Shown one piece after another: positions 8,335-17,212 of a stretch of DNA of 64,000 bases. Under the pieces are notes generated by a model. That model searched no databases. It was not told where the DNA came from and saw only the letters and a program-made list of their open reading frames with translations. Position numbers and translations under genes: made by a program. Every line of letters begins with the position of its first letter. The stretch's first letter is position 1. Source of the stretch: CAZMZW01 sp964571135 (GTDB lineage Bacteria > Chloroflexota > Anaerolineae > Anaerolineales > Anaerolineaceae); NCBI GenBank assembly GCA_964571135.1, contig CAZMZW010000002.1, forward strand, positions 186,001 to 250,000, in the 5' to 3' direction.

Positions 8335-9790
8335 GAAATTCTATCTGAATCTTACGAACACAGTCTGGTTGGTGTTACTTTTTTTACTACCCATCACCAG
8401 CATGCCTCTAGTCGCGAGGCTGTTAGGGTCGGATACTGTCGCATCTCCTTCCATCATATTTTTGGCTTTTCTTCTATTATTTTGGTTTATTCCTTATTTA
8501 GTCAGGCGGGGAGAACTGACCAGTCTTTCAATACCTCTCCTATTTTTTATTGTTTGTGCAATTCTTTCAACCCTTGCTGCTGTTTTCATCGAAATTCCAA
8601 CCTTTAAAGAATTTTCAGTTCTTCGAGGTAATTTTCAATCCATAATCACATTAATCATCGGCAGCAGCTTTTTTGTTATTACAGCCACATTTCCAAAAAA
8701 AAGAGAAGATCTGAAAAAAGCCCTACAGGTGATTAATTGGAGCGGTGTTTTTCTCTTGGTCTGGGCGGGAATGCAGGCAATCAGTTGGTTTGGTTTCCAC
8801 AAATACCCACAATGGATGTTCGATTTTCAGGGCATGATTTCATCCAGAGTTTTATATCATAACCGGGTAACGGGTTTTGCACTTGAACCATCCTGGTTTT
8901 CACACGAATTAAACTTGTTCTATATTCCCCTTTGGTTATCAGCCAGTATTAGAAAATATTCCTCTCATAAATTTAGAATTCTCGGGTTATCAATAGAAAA
9001 CTTACTTTTAGTGGGTGGAGTTGGTGCTTTAGCTTTAACGTTTTCCCGTGGAGGATTCATTGCTTTTTTATGTATGCTTACGTTAATATTATTTTATTGG
9101 AATATCCGTCTGATAGATTTGATAAAAAGATTTTGGCTACGTAAAAGTGGTAACCAAGGAAAAATCTCTCCTTTCCAATCCCGGAGTATTACGGTTTTTT
9201 TGTCTATTTTTATTATCATTTGTTATTTAGTGCTAATCCTGGCTGGTACGATTGTTTTAAGTAAAATTGATCCTCGGATGAAAGAACTGTTTGTTTTTTC
9301 CCAGGATAAAGAAAACCCTTTACTTAGTTATTTTAACAATCTGCAATTTGGTGAACGTGCTATATATTGGCTGGCTGGATGGGAGATTTTTGGGGATCAT
9401 CCTCTGTTGGGTGTTGGAATGGGTAATTCGGGTTTTTTCTTCCCCCAGAAGATCCTTCCTTATGGATGGACGCTCATTGAAGTGCGAAGATTAATGTATA
9501 CATCTAATGTCTTATTAAATATTAAAAATTTATGGATTCGTTTGCTGGCAGAGACTGGTCTAGTTGGTTTTTCTTTTTTTATGAGCTGGATCATTTTATT
9601 ATTTTATAAATTCTCCCGACAATTTAATGAAAAAGACAAGTTGTATAGTATGCTGGCTCTAGCTGGGTTATTTGTTATTGCAGCATTGCCAGCAGAGGGG
9701 TTTAGTATTGATTCTTTTGCTCTCCCGTTTCTTTGGTGTAGCCTTGGTTTAGCAGTATCTGGTTATAGAATTTCTCAATCAGAAAAGTAA
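8327..9790 (+). CDS. O-antigen ligase/polymerase (Wzy_C-like) membrane protein
   Basis: 487 residues with about ten or more hydrophobic segments and a large external loop containing AGWEIFGDHPLLGVGMGNSG, the motif region of Wzy/WaaL-family proteins, near residues 345-365. It would polymerise or transfer lipid-linked glycan at the outer face of the membrane. The start is GTG with AAGAGG upstream, overlapping the Wzz-like gene. Whether it acts as polymerase or ligase cannot be read from sequence; coupling to a Wzz homologue favours a polymerase role. Confidence 0.78.
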   Translation: MVKKFYLNLTNTVWLVLLFLLPITSMPLVARLLGSDTVASPSIIFLAFLLLFWFIPYLVRRGELTSLSIPLLFFIVCAILSTLAAVFIEIPTFKEFSVLRGNFQSIITLIIGSSFFVITATFPKKREDLKKALQVINWSGVFLLVWAGMQAISWFGFHKYPQWMFDFQGMISSRVLYHNRVTGFALEPSWFSHELNLFYIPLWLSASIRKYSSHKFRILGLSIENLLLVGGVGALALTFSRGGFIAFLCMLTLILFYWNIRLIDLIKRFWLRKSGNQGKISPFQSRSITVFLSIFIIICYLVLILAGTIVLSKIDPRMKELFVFSQDKENPLLSYFNNLQFGERAIYWLAGWEIFGDHPLLGVGMGNSGFFFPQKILPYGWTLIEVRRLMYTSNVLLNIKNLWIRLLAETGLVGFSFFMSWIILLFYKFSRQFNEKDKLYSMLALAGLFVIAALPAEGFSIDSFALPFLWCSLGLAVSGYRISQSEK

Positions 9791-9804
9791 ACTATCTTTT
9801 TTAA

Positions 9805-11853
9805 ATGAAACCAAATTCCTCTTGTTTCGCCCTTGGTCTTGTTTTATTAATCTTGGTTGGATGTGGTTGTTGTTCATTAATTATTGGTTTTGGGTTATTA
9901 CGAGCTAATATTATTAGACCGAATATAACTATAGAAACACAAACTCCTGTACAGAAAGATCTTGCAACTAATCCTGCAATTTCTACTTCTGCAGTTTATA
10001 AAAATACTGAGATGATTCCACTGATCGAAAAACCTTCAATTAACCTGAAAGCTGAAGAGACTTTAAAGACTCTCCAGGATACAAAGGTACCCGAAAAAGA
10101 TCTATTTGGTTTGGCAAAAAGATACGAGAATAAAACAATTATTCAAAATGGAAATCAAGAACCGCTAAAAAAATATACTGTTGGCGATCAGCGGAAGTTT
10201 TGGGTTCTGAATACAATAGTGAATACCTATAAAAAAATCACTGCAGTACTCTATTTCGAAACACCACATCTTTATTTTTGGGTTGAAGAAAATATACAAG
10301 TTGACCAAGAAGCTGTTGCATATTTGTCACGCACCTTTGAGGATAAAATCTATCCGACCAACCGTGAATTTTTTGGAAGTGAATTAACCACAGGAATTGA
10401 TAACGATTCTCATTTAATACTTTTGTACGCTCATGGATTGGGAAATGCTGCTGGTTATTTTTCTTCTTCCGATTCAGTACCCCCAACAATTGATGAATAT
10501 TCTAACTCTGCTGAAATGTTCTATCTGTCAGCCGATTATGTTTCATTGGACGAAGCATATGCAAATAGCGTTATCGCCCATGAATTTCAGCATCTCATTC
10601 ATTATTATCATGACCGAAATGAGGTTTCCTGGATAAGTGAAGGATTTTCTGAATTGGCAATTTATTTAAATGGATATGAGCCAGGTGGTTTTGACCTTTC
10701 CTTCGCAAGTAATCCGAATATCCAATTAACTTTTTGGCCAGGAAATGAGCAAGGTTATTCTTCCCCACATTATGGCGCTGCATATATGTTCTTAAAATAT
10801 TTCCTTGATCGATTTGGGGAAAATGCAACCAAAGCATTGGTGGCAGAACCAACAAATGGGATGGATAGTGTGGATGAGGTTTTAAAAAGATTGACTGAAA
10901 CAGATTCGATAACAATGCAACCAATCACAGCCGATGAATTATTTAGAGATTGGTCAGTTACAAACTTGCTGCAGGACGCATCTGTGAAAGATGGGCGATA
11001 TCAATATAAAAATTATCCAGCTCCTCATTTCAGTGCTGGAGATCTATTGAACCCCACTCAGGAGTGGGAAAATTCCAGCGTCACCCAATATGGAACCCAA
11101 TACTATAAGATTAATTGCGAACGCGATTGTACACTCGAAATAAAGGTTCAACCATCGGTTAATATTTTACCTGTTGACCCACATTCAGGAGATTATTTTG
11201 TTTGGTCAAATCAGGGTGATGAGTCGGATATGACCTTATCTCGAGAATTTGATTTTAGCCAGGTGAGAGGACCTTTAACGCTTCAATATTGGACCTGGTA
11301 CGATATTGAAAAAGATTATGACTATTTATACTTGATCGCATCAGAGGATGGTTTAAACTGGAAAATCCTTAATAATCCTACCTGTACTAAAACAAATCCT
11401 ATTGGGGCAAATTACGGGTGTGGTTATTCTGGCAAATCTAATGGTTGGATCCAGGAGACCGTTGATCTTTCTCAATTTGCAGGGAAAAAAGTAACCCTTC
11501 AATTTGAATATATCACTGACCTGGCTGTAAATGGTGAAGGTTTCTTATTGGATGATTTATCAATAGCTGAGATTGGTTACAAGACAGATTTTGAATTAGA
11601 CCTGGGCGGATGGCATGCAAACGGGTTTGCCCGAATACAAAATCTATTATTGCAAAAATACCTGGTAACTTTGATAAACAAAGGTCAAAAAACAGAAGTG
11701 CGATCTTTGGAATTTGATCAATATAACGACTTAAAGATTGCAATTCCCGCTTTTAATGGAATTGATGAATATTATTTAGTAATCAGCGGTGTCACACGGT
11801 ATACCCAAATGCCAGCTATTTTTGAGTATCGTTTTGTGAACCTGGATAAATGA
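9805..11853 (+). CDS. Membrane-anchored HExxH metallopeptidase with MAM-like C-terminal domain
   Basis: 682 residues. An N-terminal hydrophobic segment (about 8-34) anchors it; LILVGC could be a lipobox but the hydrophobic stretch continues, so a membrane anchor is likelier. The zinc-site motif HEFQHLIHYYHD begins at His259, and a downstream Glu in WISEGFSE (277-283) gives a gluzincin-like arrangement as in M30-type peptidases. The C-terminal half (about 440-600) resembles the MAM/immune-inhibitor-A accessory domain (REFDFSQVRGPLTLQYWTWY; GEGFLLDDLSIAEIGY). Predicted role is extracellular proteolysis. No ribosome-binding site is visible; the start is chosen from the anchor. Confidence 0.75.
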   Translation: MKPNSSCFALGLVLLILVGCGCCSLIIGFGLLRANIIRPNITIETQTPVQKDLATNPAISTSAVYKNTEMIPLIEKPSINLKAEETLKTLQDTKVPEKDLFGLAKRYENKTIIQNGNQEPLKKYTVGDQRKFWVLNTIVNTYKKITAVLYFETPHLYFWVEENIQVDQEAVAYLSRTFEDKIYPTNREFFGSELTTGIDNDSHLILLYAHGLGNAAGYFSSSDSVPPTIDEYSNSAEMFYLSADYVSLDEAYANSVIAHEFQHLIHYYHDRNEVSWISEGFSELAIYLNGYEPGGFDLSFASNPNIQLTFWPGNEQGYSSPHYGAAYMFLKYFLDRFGENATKALVAEPTNGMDSVDEVLKRLTETDSITMQPITADELFRDWSVTNLLQDASVKDGRYQYKNYPAPHFSAGDLLNPTQEWENSSVTQYGTQYYKINCERDCTLEIKVQPSVNILPVDPHSGDYFVWSNQGDESDMTLSREFDFSQVRGPLTLQYWTWYDIEKDYDYLYLIASEDGLNWKILNNPTCTKTNPIGANYGCGYSGKSNGWIQETVDLSQFAGKKVTLQFEYITDLAVNGEGFLLDDLSIAEIGYKTDFELDLGGWHANGFARIQNLLLQKYLVTLINKGQKTEVRSLEFDQYNDLKIAIPAFNGIDEYYLVISGVTRYTQMPAIFEYRFVNLDK

Positions 11854-11856
11854 AAT

Positions 11857-12063
11857 CTATTTTGAAAAAGTGCGGATCTCTTCTTCCAATTCCTTCCGCC
11901 GTTGATTCATTGCCTGTTTGACCTGCTGTGAAGTATCGGTGATTTTTTGGTTTAATACTGTTCGGGTTTGTGAACCGCTATTAGGAGCCAGGAGGAGTCC
12001 AAGCAAACCACCAAGCAATAAACCAAGAATTGTGCCTGATATAAAGTTTTTTATTTTTCCCAT
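11857..12063 (-). CDS. YtxH-like small membrane protein
   Basis: 68 residues: a glycine/leucine-rich membrane segment (TILGLLLGGLLGLLLAPNSG) followed by a charged amphipathic helix (QVKQAMNQRRKELEEEIRTF). This is the layout of YtxH-family proteins, linked in some bacteria to general stress. It converges on the metallopeptidase gene with only 3 bases between the stop codons, and lies 18 bases downstream of the PAP2 gene, so it is likely in that transcript. Confidence 0.75.
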   Translation of the reverse strand: MGKIKNFISGTILGLLLGGLLGLLLAPNSGSQTRTVLNQKITDTSQQVKQAMNQRRKELEEEIRTFSK

Positions 12064-12081
12064 TTGATTTCCATTTTTTCA

Positions 12082-13059
12082 TTAAGAATTTTTATTGGCA
12101 AGCCCAAATTTAATAAAAAGCATCGGCGCTATGGCTGTGATCCAGATGCTTATCAAAAAATATTGAGTGTAGATCAGTGTAAAAGAGAACAAACTTTCTG
12201 TTTCTGGAAGAATTGCATTTAAACCAAAAACGAGAATAACGATCCCCAATAAACCGAGTAAAAAGCGGATAACGAGTTGAATTGGATTGCCTTTCGGGTT
12301 GAAATTCCCCATTTTCTTAATCCAAAAATAGCCAGTAATTATTCCGAACCATGTCCCAGACAGCAGGATAATATCTTTGATCTTGAAAGTATCAATTACT
12401 GAACCTGGCGCAGCGGCTTGAGAATTACTAATCCAGGATTCAGGTATATGCCACTGGCTAAAAGGAATTCTTAATAGTGTGAAAAAAAGAATGATTAATA
12501 TTGATGTGAGGAAGGCGAAAAAGACAATAAATAACAATTTTTGTTTTCCAAGCCAACTGGTAATTGGTTTTTCCGCATAAGATAAAAGAATTAATAAAGA
12601 AATTCCAAAAAGCCATCCAGCGATTACATCAGATAAAAAGTGAACGCCAAGGTATATCCGCGAAAATCCTATAAAAAATAGCATTAATGCAATAACCACA
12701 GTGAACCAGGGTTTCTTTAACCACGTGGCTATTCTTCCCCAGACACTCGTGCTGATCATGGCATGACCTGAGGGTATCCCAAAGGAACTTTCAATAGCAA
12801 GAGCTTTTAAATTTGGGTTAATCCAATAAGGTCGGGGGGAGTGAAAAACCCATTTGAAAGCGGTATTCAACCCATTGCTTAACAATAACGCAATACCAAC
12901 TCGAATTCCCAGTTGATTGTTAACACACCAATATAACCAGGACATCAATATAATATATGCGTTCTGAGTCCCTAGGAAAGAAAAAATCTGCATCGGTATC
13001 CTTAACCATGTCCCCAAACTTTGAAGCCAAAAATTTACGACTATTTCAATTTCATGCAT
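12082..13059 (-). CDS. PAP2-family membrane phosphatase
   Basis: 325-residue polytopic protein of the type-2 phosphatidic acid phosphatase superfamily. The three motifs are present: KWVFHSPRPYW (KxxxxxxRP) near residue 72, PSGH near 97 and SRIYLGVHFLSD (SRxxxxxHxxxD) near 135. Such enzymes dephosphorylate lipid phosphates, including undecaprenyl pyrophosphate, at the outer membrane face. The C-terminal third adds extra membrane segments beyond the core fold. The start codon lies back to back with the divergent transglutaminase gene, sharing a region of about 55 bases. Confidence 0.85.
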   Translation of the reverse strand: MHEIEIVVNFWLQSLGTWLRIPMQIFSFLGTQNAYIILMSWLYWCVNNQLGIRVGIALLLSNGLNTAFKWVFHSPRPYWINPNLKALAIESSFGIPSGHAMISTSVWGRIATWLKKPWFTVVIALMLFFIGFSRIYLGVHFLSDVIAGWLFGISLLILLSYAEKPITSWLGKQKLLFIVFFAFLTSILIILFFTLLRIPFSQWHIPESWISNSQAAAPGSVIDTFKIKDIILLSGTWFGIITGYFWIKKMGNFNPKGNPIQLVIRFLLGLLGIVILVFGLNAILPETESLFSFTLIYTQYFLISIWITAIAPMLFIKFGLANKNS

Positions 13060-13079
13060 GTTGCTCTCTCAAAATAGGA

Positions 13080-13106
13080 TTGACGTTGATTTAAGTATAA
13101 TATACA
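13080..13106 (+). promoter_or_regulatory. Possible promoter of the transglutaminase-like gene
   Basis: TTGACG at 13080-13085 is followed by a TATAAT at 13096-13101 and a TATACA at 13101-13106. The second gives a 15-base spacer; the first is too close to the -35 element. Either way the transcript would begin within a few bases of the ATG at 13115, which has no Shine-Dalgarno. Confidence 0.4.
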
Positions 13107-13114
13107 CTCAAAAA

Positions 13115-15475
13115 ATGATAAAGCAAGAACGGAAATGGTTAGATCCCTTCTCGATTAGTTGCCTTATTGTTATGTTGTTACTTGCCAGTTATTCGCTTGA
13201 AGATACCTTATGGGTGACAGATTTAAATCGGGTGACAATCCTGGCATTAATGGGAGTAGTTGTTGGATTTGCCTTAGGGCAAAGCCAATTTAATGCAAGG
13301 ACCTCTTTTTGGCTGGGATTCATTTTCAGTGTGGAATTACTAACCTGGCAAATTGTTTTTATAGGAGCGAATAATCTTTCCTGGATGGAAAGAACTAATT
13401 ATTTTTTTATTCGAGTAAGTGCTGCTATTTCTCAAATCTCTATGAATCAGCCTCTTCAGGATGGTATCCTATTTTTCATTTCCATGACCTTTTTATTCTG
13501 GTTTTTGGGATTATTCTCAGGATATACCTTTAGCAGGTATGGAAAACCCTGGTTTACACTTTTTATTGTAGGCTGCACGATATTTATTATTCAATTATTT
13601 CAACCGGTTGTTTTACACAATAATTTTCTAACAGCTATATATGTGTTCCTTTTTCTTTTATTGGTAACTCGGATGAAATATCTATCTTCACATTTGGAAT
13701 GGGAAAGGCAAAATATTGCAGAGGATAAAGATACTTTTTCAATAATTAATCGAGTATCTTTTATCTTGGTGACTTTATTCATTCTGATTGCCTGGAACAC
13801 ACCTTATTTAATAAAGGCGGCGACTTCAGGGACAAAAGAGCAATTGGAATTACGCGACCGCTTTAAAGGTGTTTGGGTCGTTGCAGAAAATTTTTTTGCT
13901 CCATTAAAACATAAACAAATATTCCAAAGCGGGTTTTTAAGTGATACATTAACTCTAACTACAGGTCGATCGACCAAAGAAGATATATTATTTGTTGTAT
14001 CAACACCCGGTTTAAATTTTTATCAAAACAGGTATTACTGGCAAGGACGTTATTATGATAAATATATTAGTGGTCTTTGGCAAAACAGTGGTTATTCGGA
14101 AGAAAAAACACTTGCCAATCAGATAATCAATTCGAGTGAGAAGAATGAATCTGAATTGGGTCGATTTTTGGTACAAGTATTTTCACGTCAATACTCAATT
14201 TATTTTCCTCAAATTCCAATTTCAATTAATCGAGATACAAACATACTAATATCTAATAATGAAGAACAACGTGAAGTAATTACCATTTTGCCAGGCCGTG
14301 TATTGGAACAAGGTGAGAATTATGAAATAAACGCTGCTCTAGTCAATCTAACACTTGACGTTTTGTTATCTGCAGGTTACACTTTTCCTGAATGGGTGTC
14401 TGATGAATATTTGCAATTACCTGAAAGCATTTCACCCCGAATCCGCGATTTATCAATTTCCATAACACAAGATAAATACAATACTTATGAAAAAATTCAG
14501 GCGATTACTGAATACCTTCGCGAAAATCTTTCCTACGCAGATAAGATCAGCGATTTGCCACTTGATAATTCTGACCCAGTGGAATGGTTCTTATTTACAG
14601 AAAAGAGAGGTTTTTGCACCTATTTTGCCAGTGCCGAAGTTTTATTACTTCGTTCAATTGGAATACCAGCCAGGATTGTGGTAGGTTATGCGCAGGGAGA
14701 ATCTTTTGATAGTGGAAAAAAATATAAAGTGAGTGATAAGGACAACCATGCCTGGCCCGAAGTATTTTTTAGTGGAATTGGTTGGGTTGCATTTGAACCT
14801 ACTCCATCCCAACCGAATATCCAATATCTTTCTAGTGCAACTATAGCTAATTCAGATTCACTGATGAATCAGAAATCTGATTCGCAAAAATCCTCTCAAC
14901 CAAACTCAGATAAATTAGGACCAAACTTATGGGATAGGAAAGGCCTTGATATTCTCGCAGAAGAAGTTGCTCCACAATCGCAAATAGCAACCCAAAAACC
15001 AAATATCTGGTATTTGATGGGATTTTGGATCATCATTTTCTTGTTAGTGTTGATTATTGCTAATAAAACCTTAAAAGGAAGATCGATTCCAGTTTACATA
15101 GAAACAAAATTAAATGAAAGCGGAATCGCATCTCCTGGTTGGATAGAAAAATGGGCACACTTTGTCCAACTTTCACCGATAGAGAAGGATTTTATTCAAC
15201 TGGATTGGATGCTAATACTTCTGGGAAATACACTAAAATCTGCTTATACTCCAAGGCAAAAGTTGAATCTACTGGAAAAGAAAGTACAAGGCAGTACGAT
15301 TTATTTAAATCAGCTATTGTATGAATATGAACGGGAAATGTTTGGTCCTTACCATGCAGACCTTGTTGTTGCTAGGAAGTTATTAAAGGTGATTTGGAAA
15401 AAGACATTGATAAAATGGTCAAAGAATTTCATTGATCGGATCAAAAATAGATTTGTTATATTATTACGACGATAA
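13115..15475 (+). CDS. Transglutaminase-like membrane protein (TgpA-like)
   Basis: 786 residues from the ATG at 13115. The frame extends 19 codons further to an ATG at 13058 that overlaps the divergent PAP2 start; the shorter form begins MIKQERKWLDP. Six or so N-terminal membrane segments lead into a large external domain with a transglutaminase core: RGFCTYFASAEVLLLRSIGI (nucleophile Cys near 500) and DNHAWPEVFF (His near 545). A final membrane helix (MGFWIIIFLLVLIIA) is followed by a cytosolic DUF4129-like tail. This layout is the TgpA/DUF3488 type. Substrates are unknown; protein crosslinking or peptidase activity at the envelope is the usual guess. Confidence 0.82.
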   Translation: MIKQERKWLDPFSISCLIVMLLLASYSLEDTLWVTDLNRVTILALMGVVVGFALGQSQFNARTSFWLGFIFSVELLTWQIVFIGANNLSWMERTNYFFIRVSAAISQISMNQPLQDGILFFISMTFLFWFLGLFSGYTFSRYGKPWFTLFIVGCTIFIIQLFQPVVLHNNFLTAIYVFLFLLLVTRMKYLSSHLEWERQNIAEDKDTFSIINRVSFILVTLFILIAWNTPYLIKAATSGTKEQLELRDRFKGVWVVAENFFAPLKHKQIFQSGFLSDTLTLTTGRSTKEDILFVVSTPGLNFYQNRYYWQGRYYDKYISGLWQNSGYSEEKTLANQIINSSEKNESELGRFLVQVFSRQYSIYFPQIPISINRDTNILISNNEEQREVITILPGRVLEQGENYEINAALVNLTLDVLLSAGYTFPEWVSDEYLQLPESISPRIRDLSISITQDKYNTYEKIQAITEYLRENLSYADKISDLPLDNSDPVEWFLFTEKRGFCTYFASAEVLLLRSIGIPARIVVGYAQGESFDSGKKYKVSDKDNHAWPEVFFSGIGWVAFEPTPSQPNIQYLSSATIANSDSLMNQKSDSQKSSQPNSDKLGPNLWDRKGLDILAEEVAPQSQIATQKPNIWYLMGFWIIIFLLVLIIANKTLKGRSIPVYIETKLNESGIASPGWIEKWAHFVQLSPIEKDFIQLDWMLILLGNTLKSAYTPRQKLNLLEKKVQGSTIYLNQLLYEYEREMFGPYHADLVVARKLLKVIWKKTLIKWSKNFIDRIKNRFVILLRR

Positions 15476-15477
15476 TC

Positions 15478-16491
15478 TTATGCTTTTATCACCTTCTCTT
15501 TAATAATCTCCAGTCGCGCATTAGCCAATTCGGGCATGGCATTTAATAAATAGAATGACCCGCTTCCTTCAAGTTTTAATGAACATGCAATGTTTCCATA
15601 AAATGTTGCTTTGATTGGGTCGAAGGATCTTTGAAAACCAGCCATGAAGCCGCCCGCAAATGTATCACTTGCATGTACGCAATCAATTACTTTTATTGGA
15701 TATGCGGGTATCTGCCAACGGCTATGGTTTAAACGATCGTAGACAAGTTGTCCTTTGGCTCCACAGGTTAATACAACAAATTCCAACCCAAAGCTAGCCA
15801 TCGCCTCCGCTATTTCCCAAAGGTTTTCACTCTTTCCTAGAAAAAGATTTAGAGCACTTTTTTGAGTACAAATCAAACCTGCACACCCACGCACTAAAGC
15901 AGGAAAAGTGTACCAAAAAGATGGGTTCATGGTTCCTGAAGATGGTTTTATTACTAATGTCTTAATTAAATTATTTCTCATATGCGGTGCAAGCATATTC
16001 AAGCTGAGATAATCAACTGGCCCAAGTAAAGCCATTGAAGCACTTAAATAGGAATTCGGGACATCTTCAGGAAATAAAGTCTTTGGTGAAGGTTGGTTTT
16101 GATTTTCTTTTTGAAAAGGCAAGCCAGAATAACCTAAAAGGGATTTCGGAAAGGGTTGATTGAGACGACCAAAATAACCTACTGGATTTTCCGTATCATA
16201 TATATCTTCATCAAGCATCGCATAAAAAGAACGCGATTCAAAAGCAGAGTTGATCTGTTTGATGCCTTTATTATTCATTCCGATTTTTTCAAGCTGCAGC
16301 AGGAACTCGGCAGGCATGTCTTTTCCGATGCGTGCTACTAATCCAGGACCTTCAGACCAAAAATGATAGGCGCAACTGCTATATATTAAACTTCCACCGG
16401 GTATGTCTAAATAAATATTTCCAGCGAGGTTAATTATTGTTTCCCGCTGGATGTCACCGGTGATAATGGTTTTAATTGATGGTTCTTTCAA
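15478..16491 (-). CDS. PfkB-family carbohydrate kinase-like protein
   Basis: 337 residues with the PfkB/ribokinase fold. The N-terminal double-glycine region reads IPGGSLIYSSCAYHFWSEGP and the C-terminal ATP/anion-hole region reads VIDCVHASDTFAGGFMAGF. In typical members the latter is DTTGAGDSFxxGF; here GAGD is changed to HASD, keeping the catalytic Asp but losing the two glycines of the anion hole. Activity and substrate are therefore uncertain. It converges on the transglutaminase gene (2 bases between stops) and lies downstream of two small membrane-protein genes on the same strand. Confidence 0.75.
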   Translation of the reverse strand: MKEPSIKTIITGDIQRETIINLAGNIYLDIPGGSLIYSSCAYHFWSEGPGLVARIGKDMPAEFLLQLEKIGMNNKGIKQINSAFESRSFYAMLDEDIYDTENPVGYFGRLNQPFPKSLLGYSGLPFQKENQNQPSPKTLFPEDVPNSYLSASMALLGPVDYLSLNMLAPHMRNNLIKTLVIKPSSGTMNPSFWYTFPALVRGCAGLICTQKSALNLFLGKSENLWEIAEAMASFGLEFVVLTCGAKGQLVYDRLNHSRWQIPAYPIKVIDCVHASDTFAGGFMAGFQRSFDPIKATFYGNIACSLKLEGSGSFYLLNAMPELANARLEIIKEKVIKA

Positions 16492-16562
16492 TCTGAAACG
16501 AAAAAATCAGGATGATCGGAAAAAGAATATTCGCAAATACCTGGTCATGAATAAAACTTATG

Positions 16563-16772
16563 TTATTTTCCCGAAAATGTAGTGGATAGTGATCTAAGTA
16601 AGGATACGATTTTCAAACCGAGCTGTACACCATTCTTTTTGTTCAAATGTGGCGAAACCTCTGCTTGCTCTGCTGATTTAATCATGATAAGTGCGGCAAC
16701 AACACCAATAATTGCCCCCATAATTCCTCCACCAATGATCAAACCGCTATATTTTCCAATATTTGTATTCAT
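16563..16772 (-). CDS. Small glycine-zipper membrane protein (YtxH-like)
   Basis: 69 residues with one glycine-rich membrane helix (GLIIGGGIMGAIIGVVAALIM) and a short basic tail. It resembles the YtxH-type protein encoded at 11857-12063 in layout but not clearly in sequence. It lies 18 bases after the two-helix membrane protein gene on the same strand. A plus-strand frame overlaps it but shows no membrane or domain logic, so the minus-strand reading is preferred. Confidence 0.6.
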   Translation of the reverse strand: MNTNIGKYSGLIIGGGIMGAIIGVVAALIMIKSAEQAEVSPHLNKKNGVQLGLKIVSLLRSLSTTFSGK

Positions 16773-16790
16773 TGAATCCTTCCGAAAAAA

Positions 16791-17204
16791 TTAAAGTTTT
16801 GGTCTATGAAAAAAACTCAGAGCTGATTCCAAATAAATGAATGGCTTAACGATCATTTTCGTAATATCAACCAGGATTTTCGAAATAATGAATAAATAAT
16901 GCCGTAATTCCCACAATCCTGCTTGTAATGGCTGACGAGATTTATCAATGGCTTTGATTAATCCAAAAATTAGAACCAGTAAAAATATTCCGGGAATAAA
17001 AAGAAAAACTGAGATTGTTATGATGCTAATATTTAACCAATTTAAAGTCGATTGCTGATCAACAGAAATATGTTTGAGGATCAAAATGAAAATAATTATT
17101 ACCAATAAAATAAATCCGATTAATGGAAGTATCACCATCTTTATGGCAGATTTTTGGTTTTCTTTTTGCGAAGGGCTGTTATTCTTTTCGTATTTATTGA
17201 TCAT
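16791..17204 (-). CDS. Two-helix membrane protein, unknown function
   Basis: 137 residues. A charged N-terminus (SPSQKENQKSAIK) precedes two membrane helices (about residues 22-45 and 57-84, very Ile-rich), then a basic amphipathic tail ending SFFHRPKL. No family recognised. It starts 8 bases after the wecE-like gene, so it is probably the next gene in the sugar operon, and it is followed by the small glycine-zipper protein. Confidence 0.65.
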   Translation of the reverse strand: MINKYEKNNSPSQKENQKSAIKMVILPLIGFILLVIIIFILILKHISVDQQSTLNWLNISIITISVFLFIPGIFLLVLIFGLIKAIDKSRQPLQAGLWELRHYLFIISKILVDITKMIVKPFIYLESALSFFHRPKL

Positions 17205-17212
17205 TGAATTCC

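Noticed and set aside
15478..16491. PfkB protein as the PsuK partner of PsuG
   Set aside because: It is 45 kb away, has an altered anion hole and no specific PsuK feature could be seen.
16582..16794. Plus-strand 70-residue frame over the small membrane protein gene
   Set aside because: No ribosome-binding site or membrane pattern; the minus-strand frame fits its operon and has a clear membrane helix.
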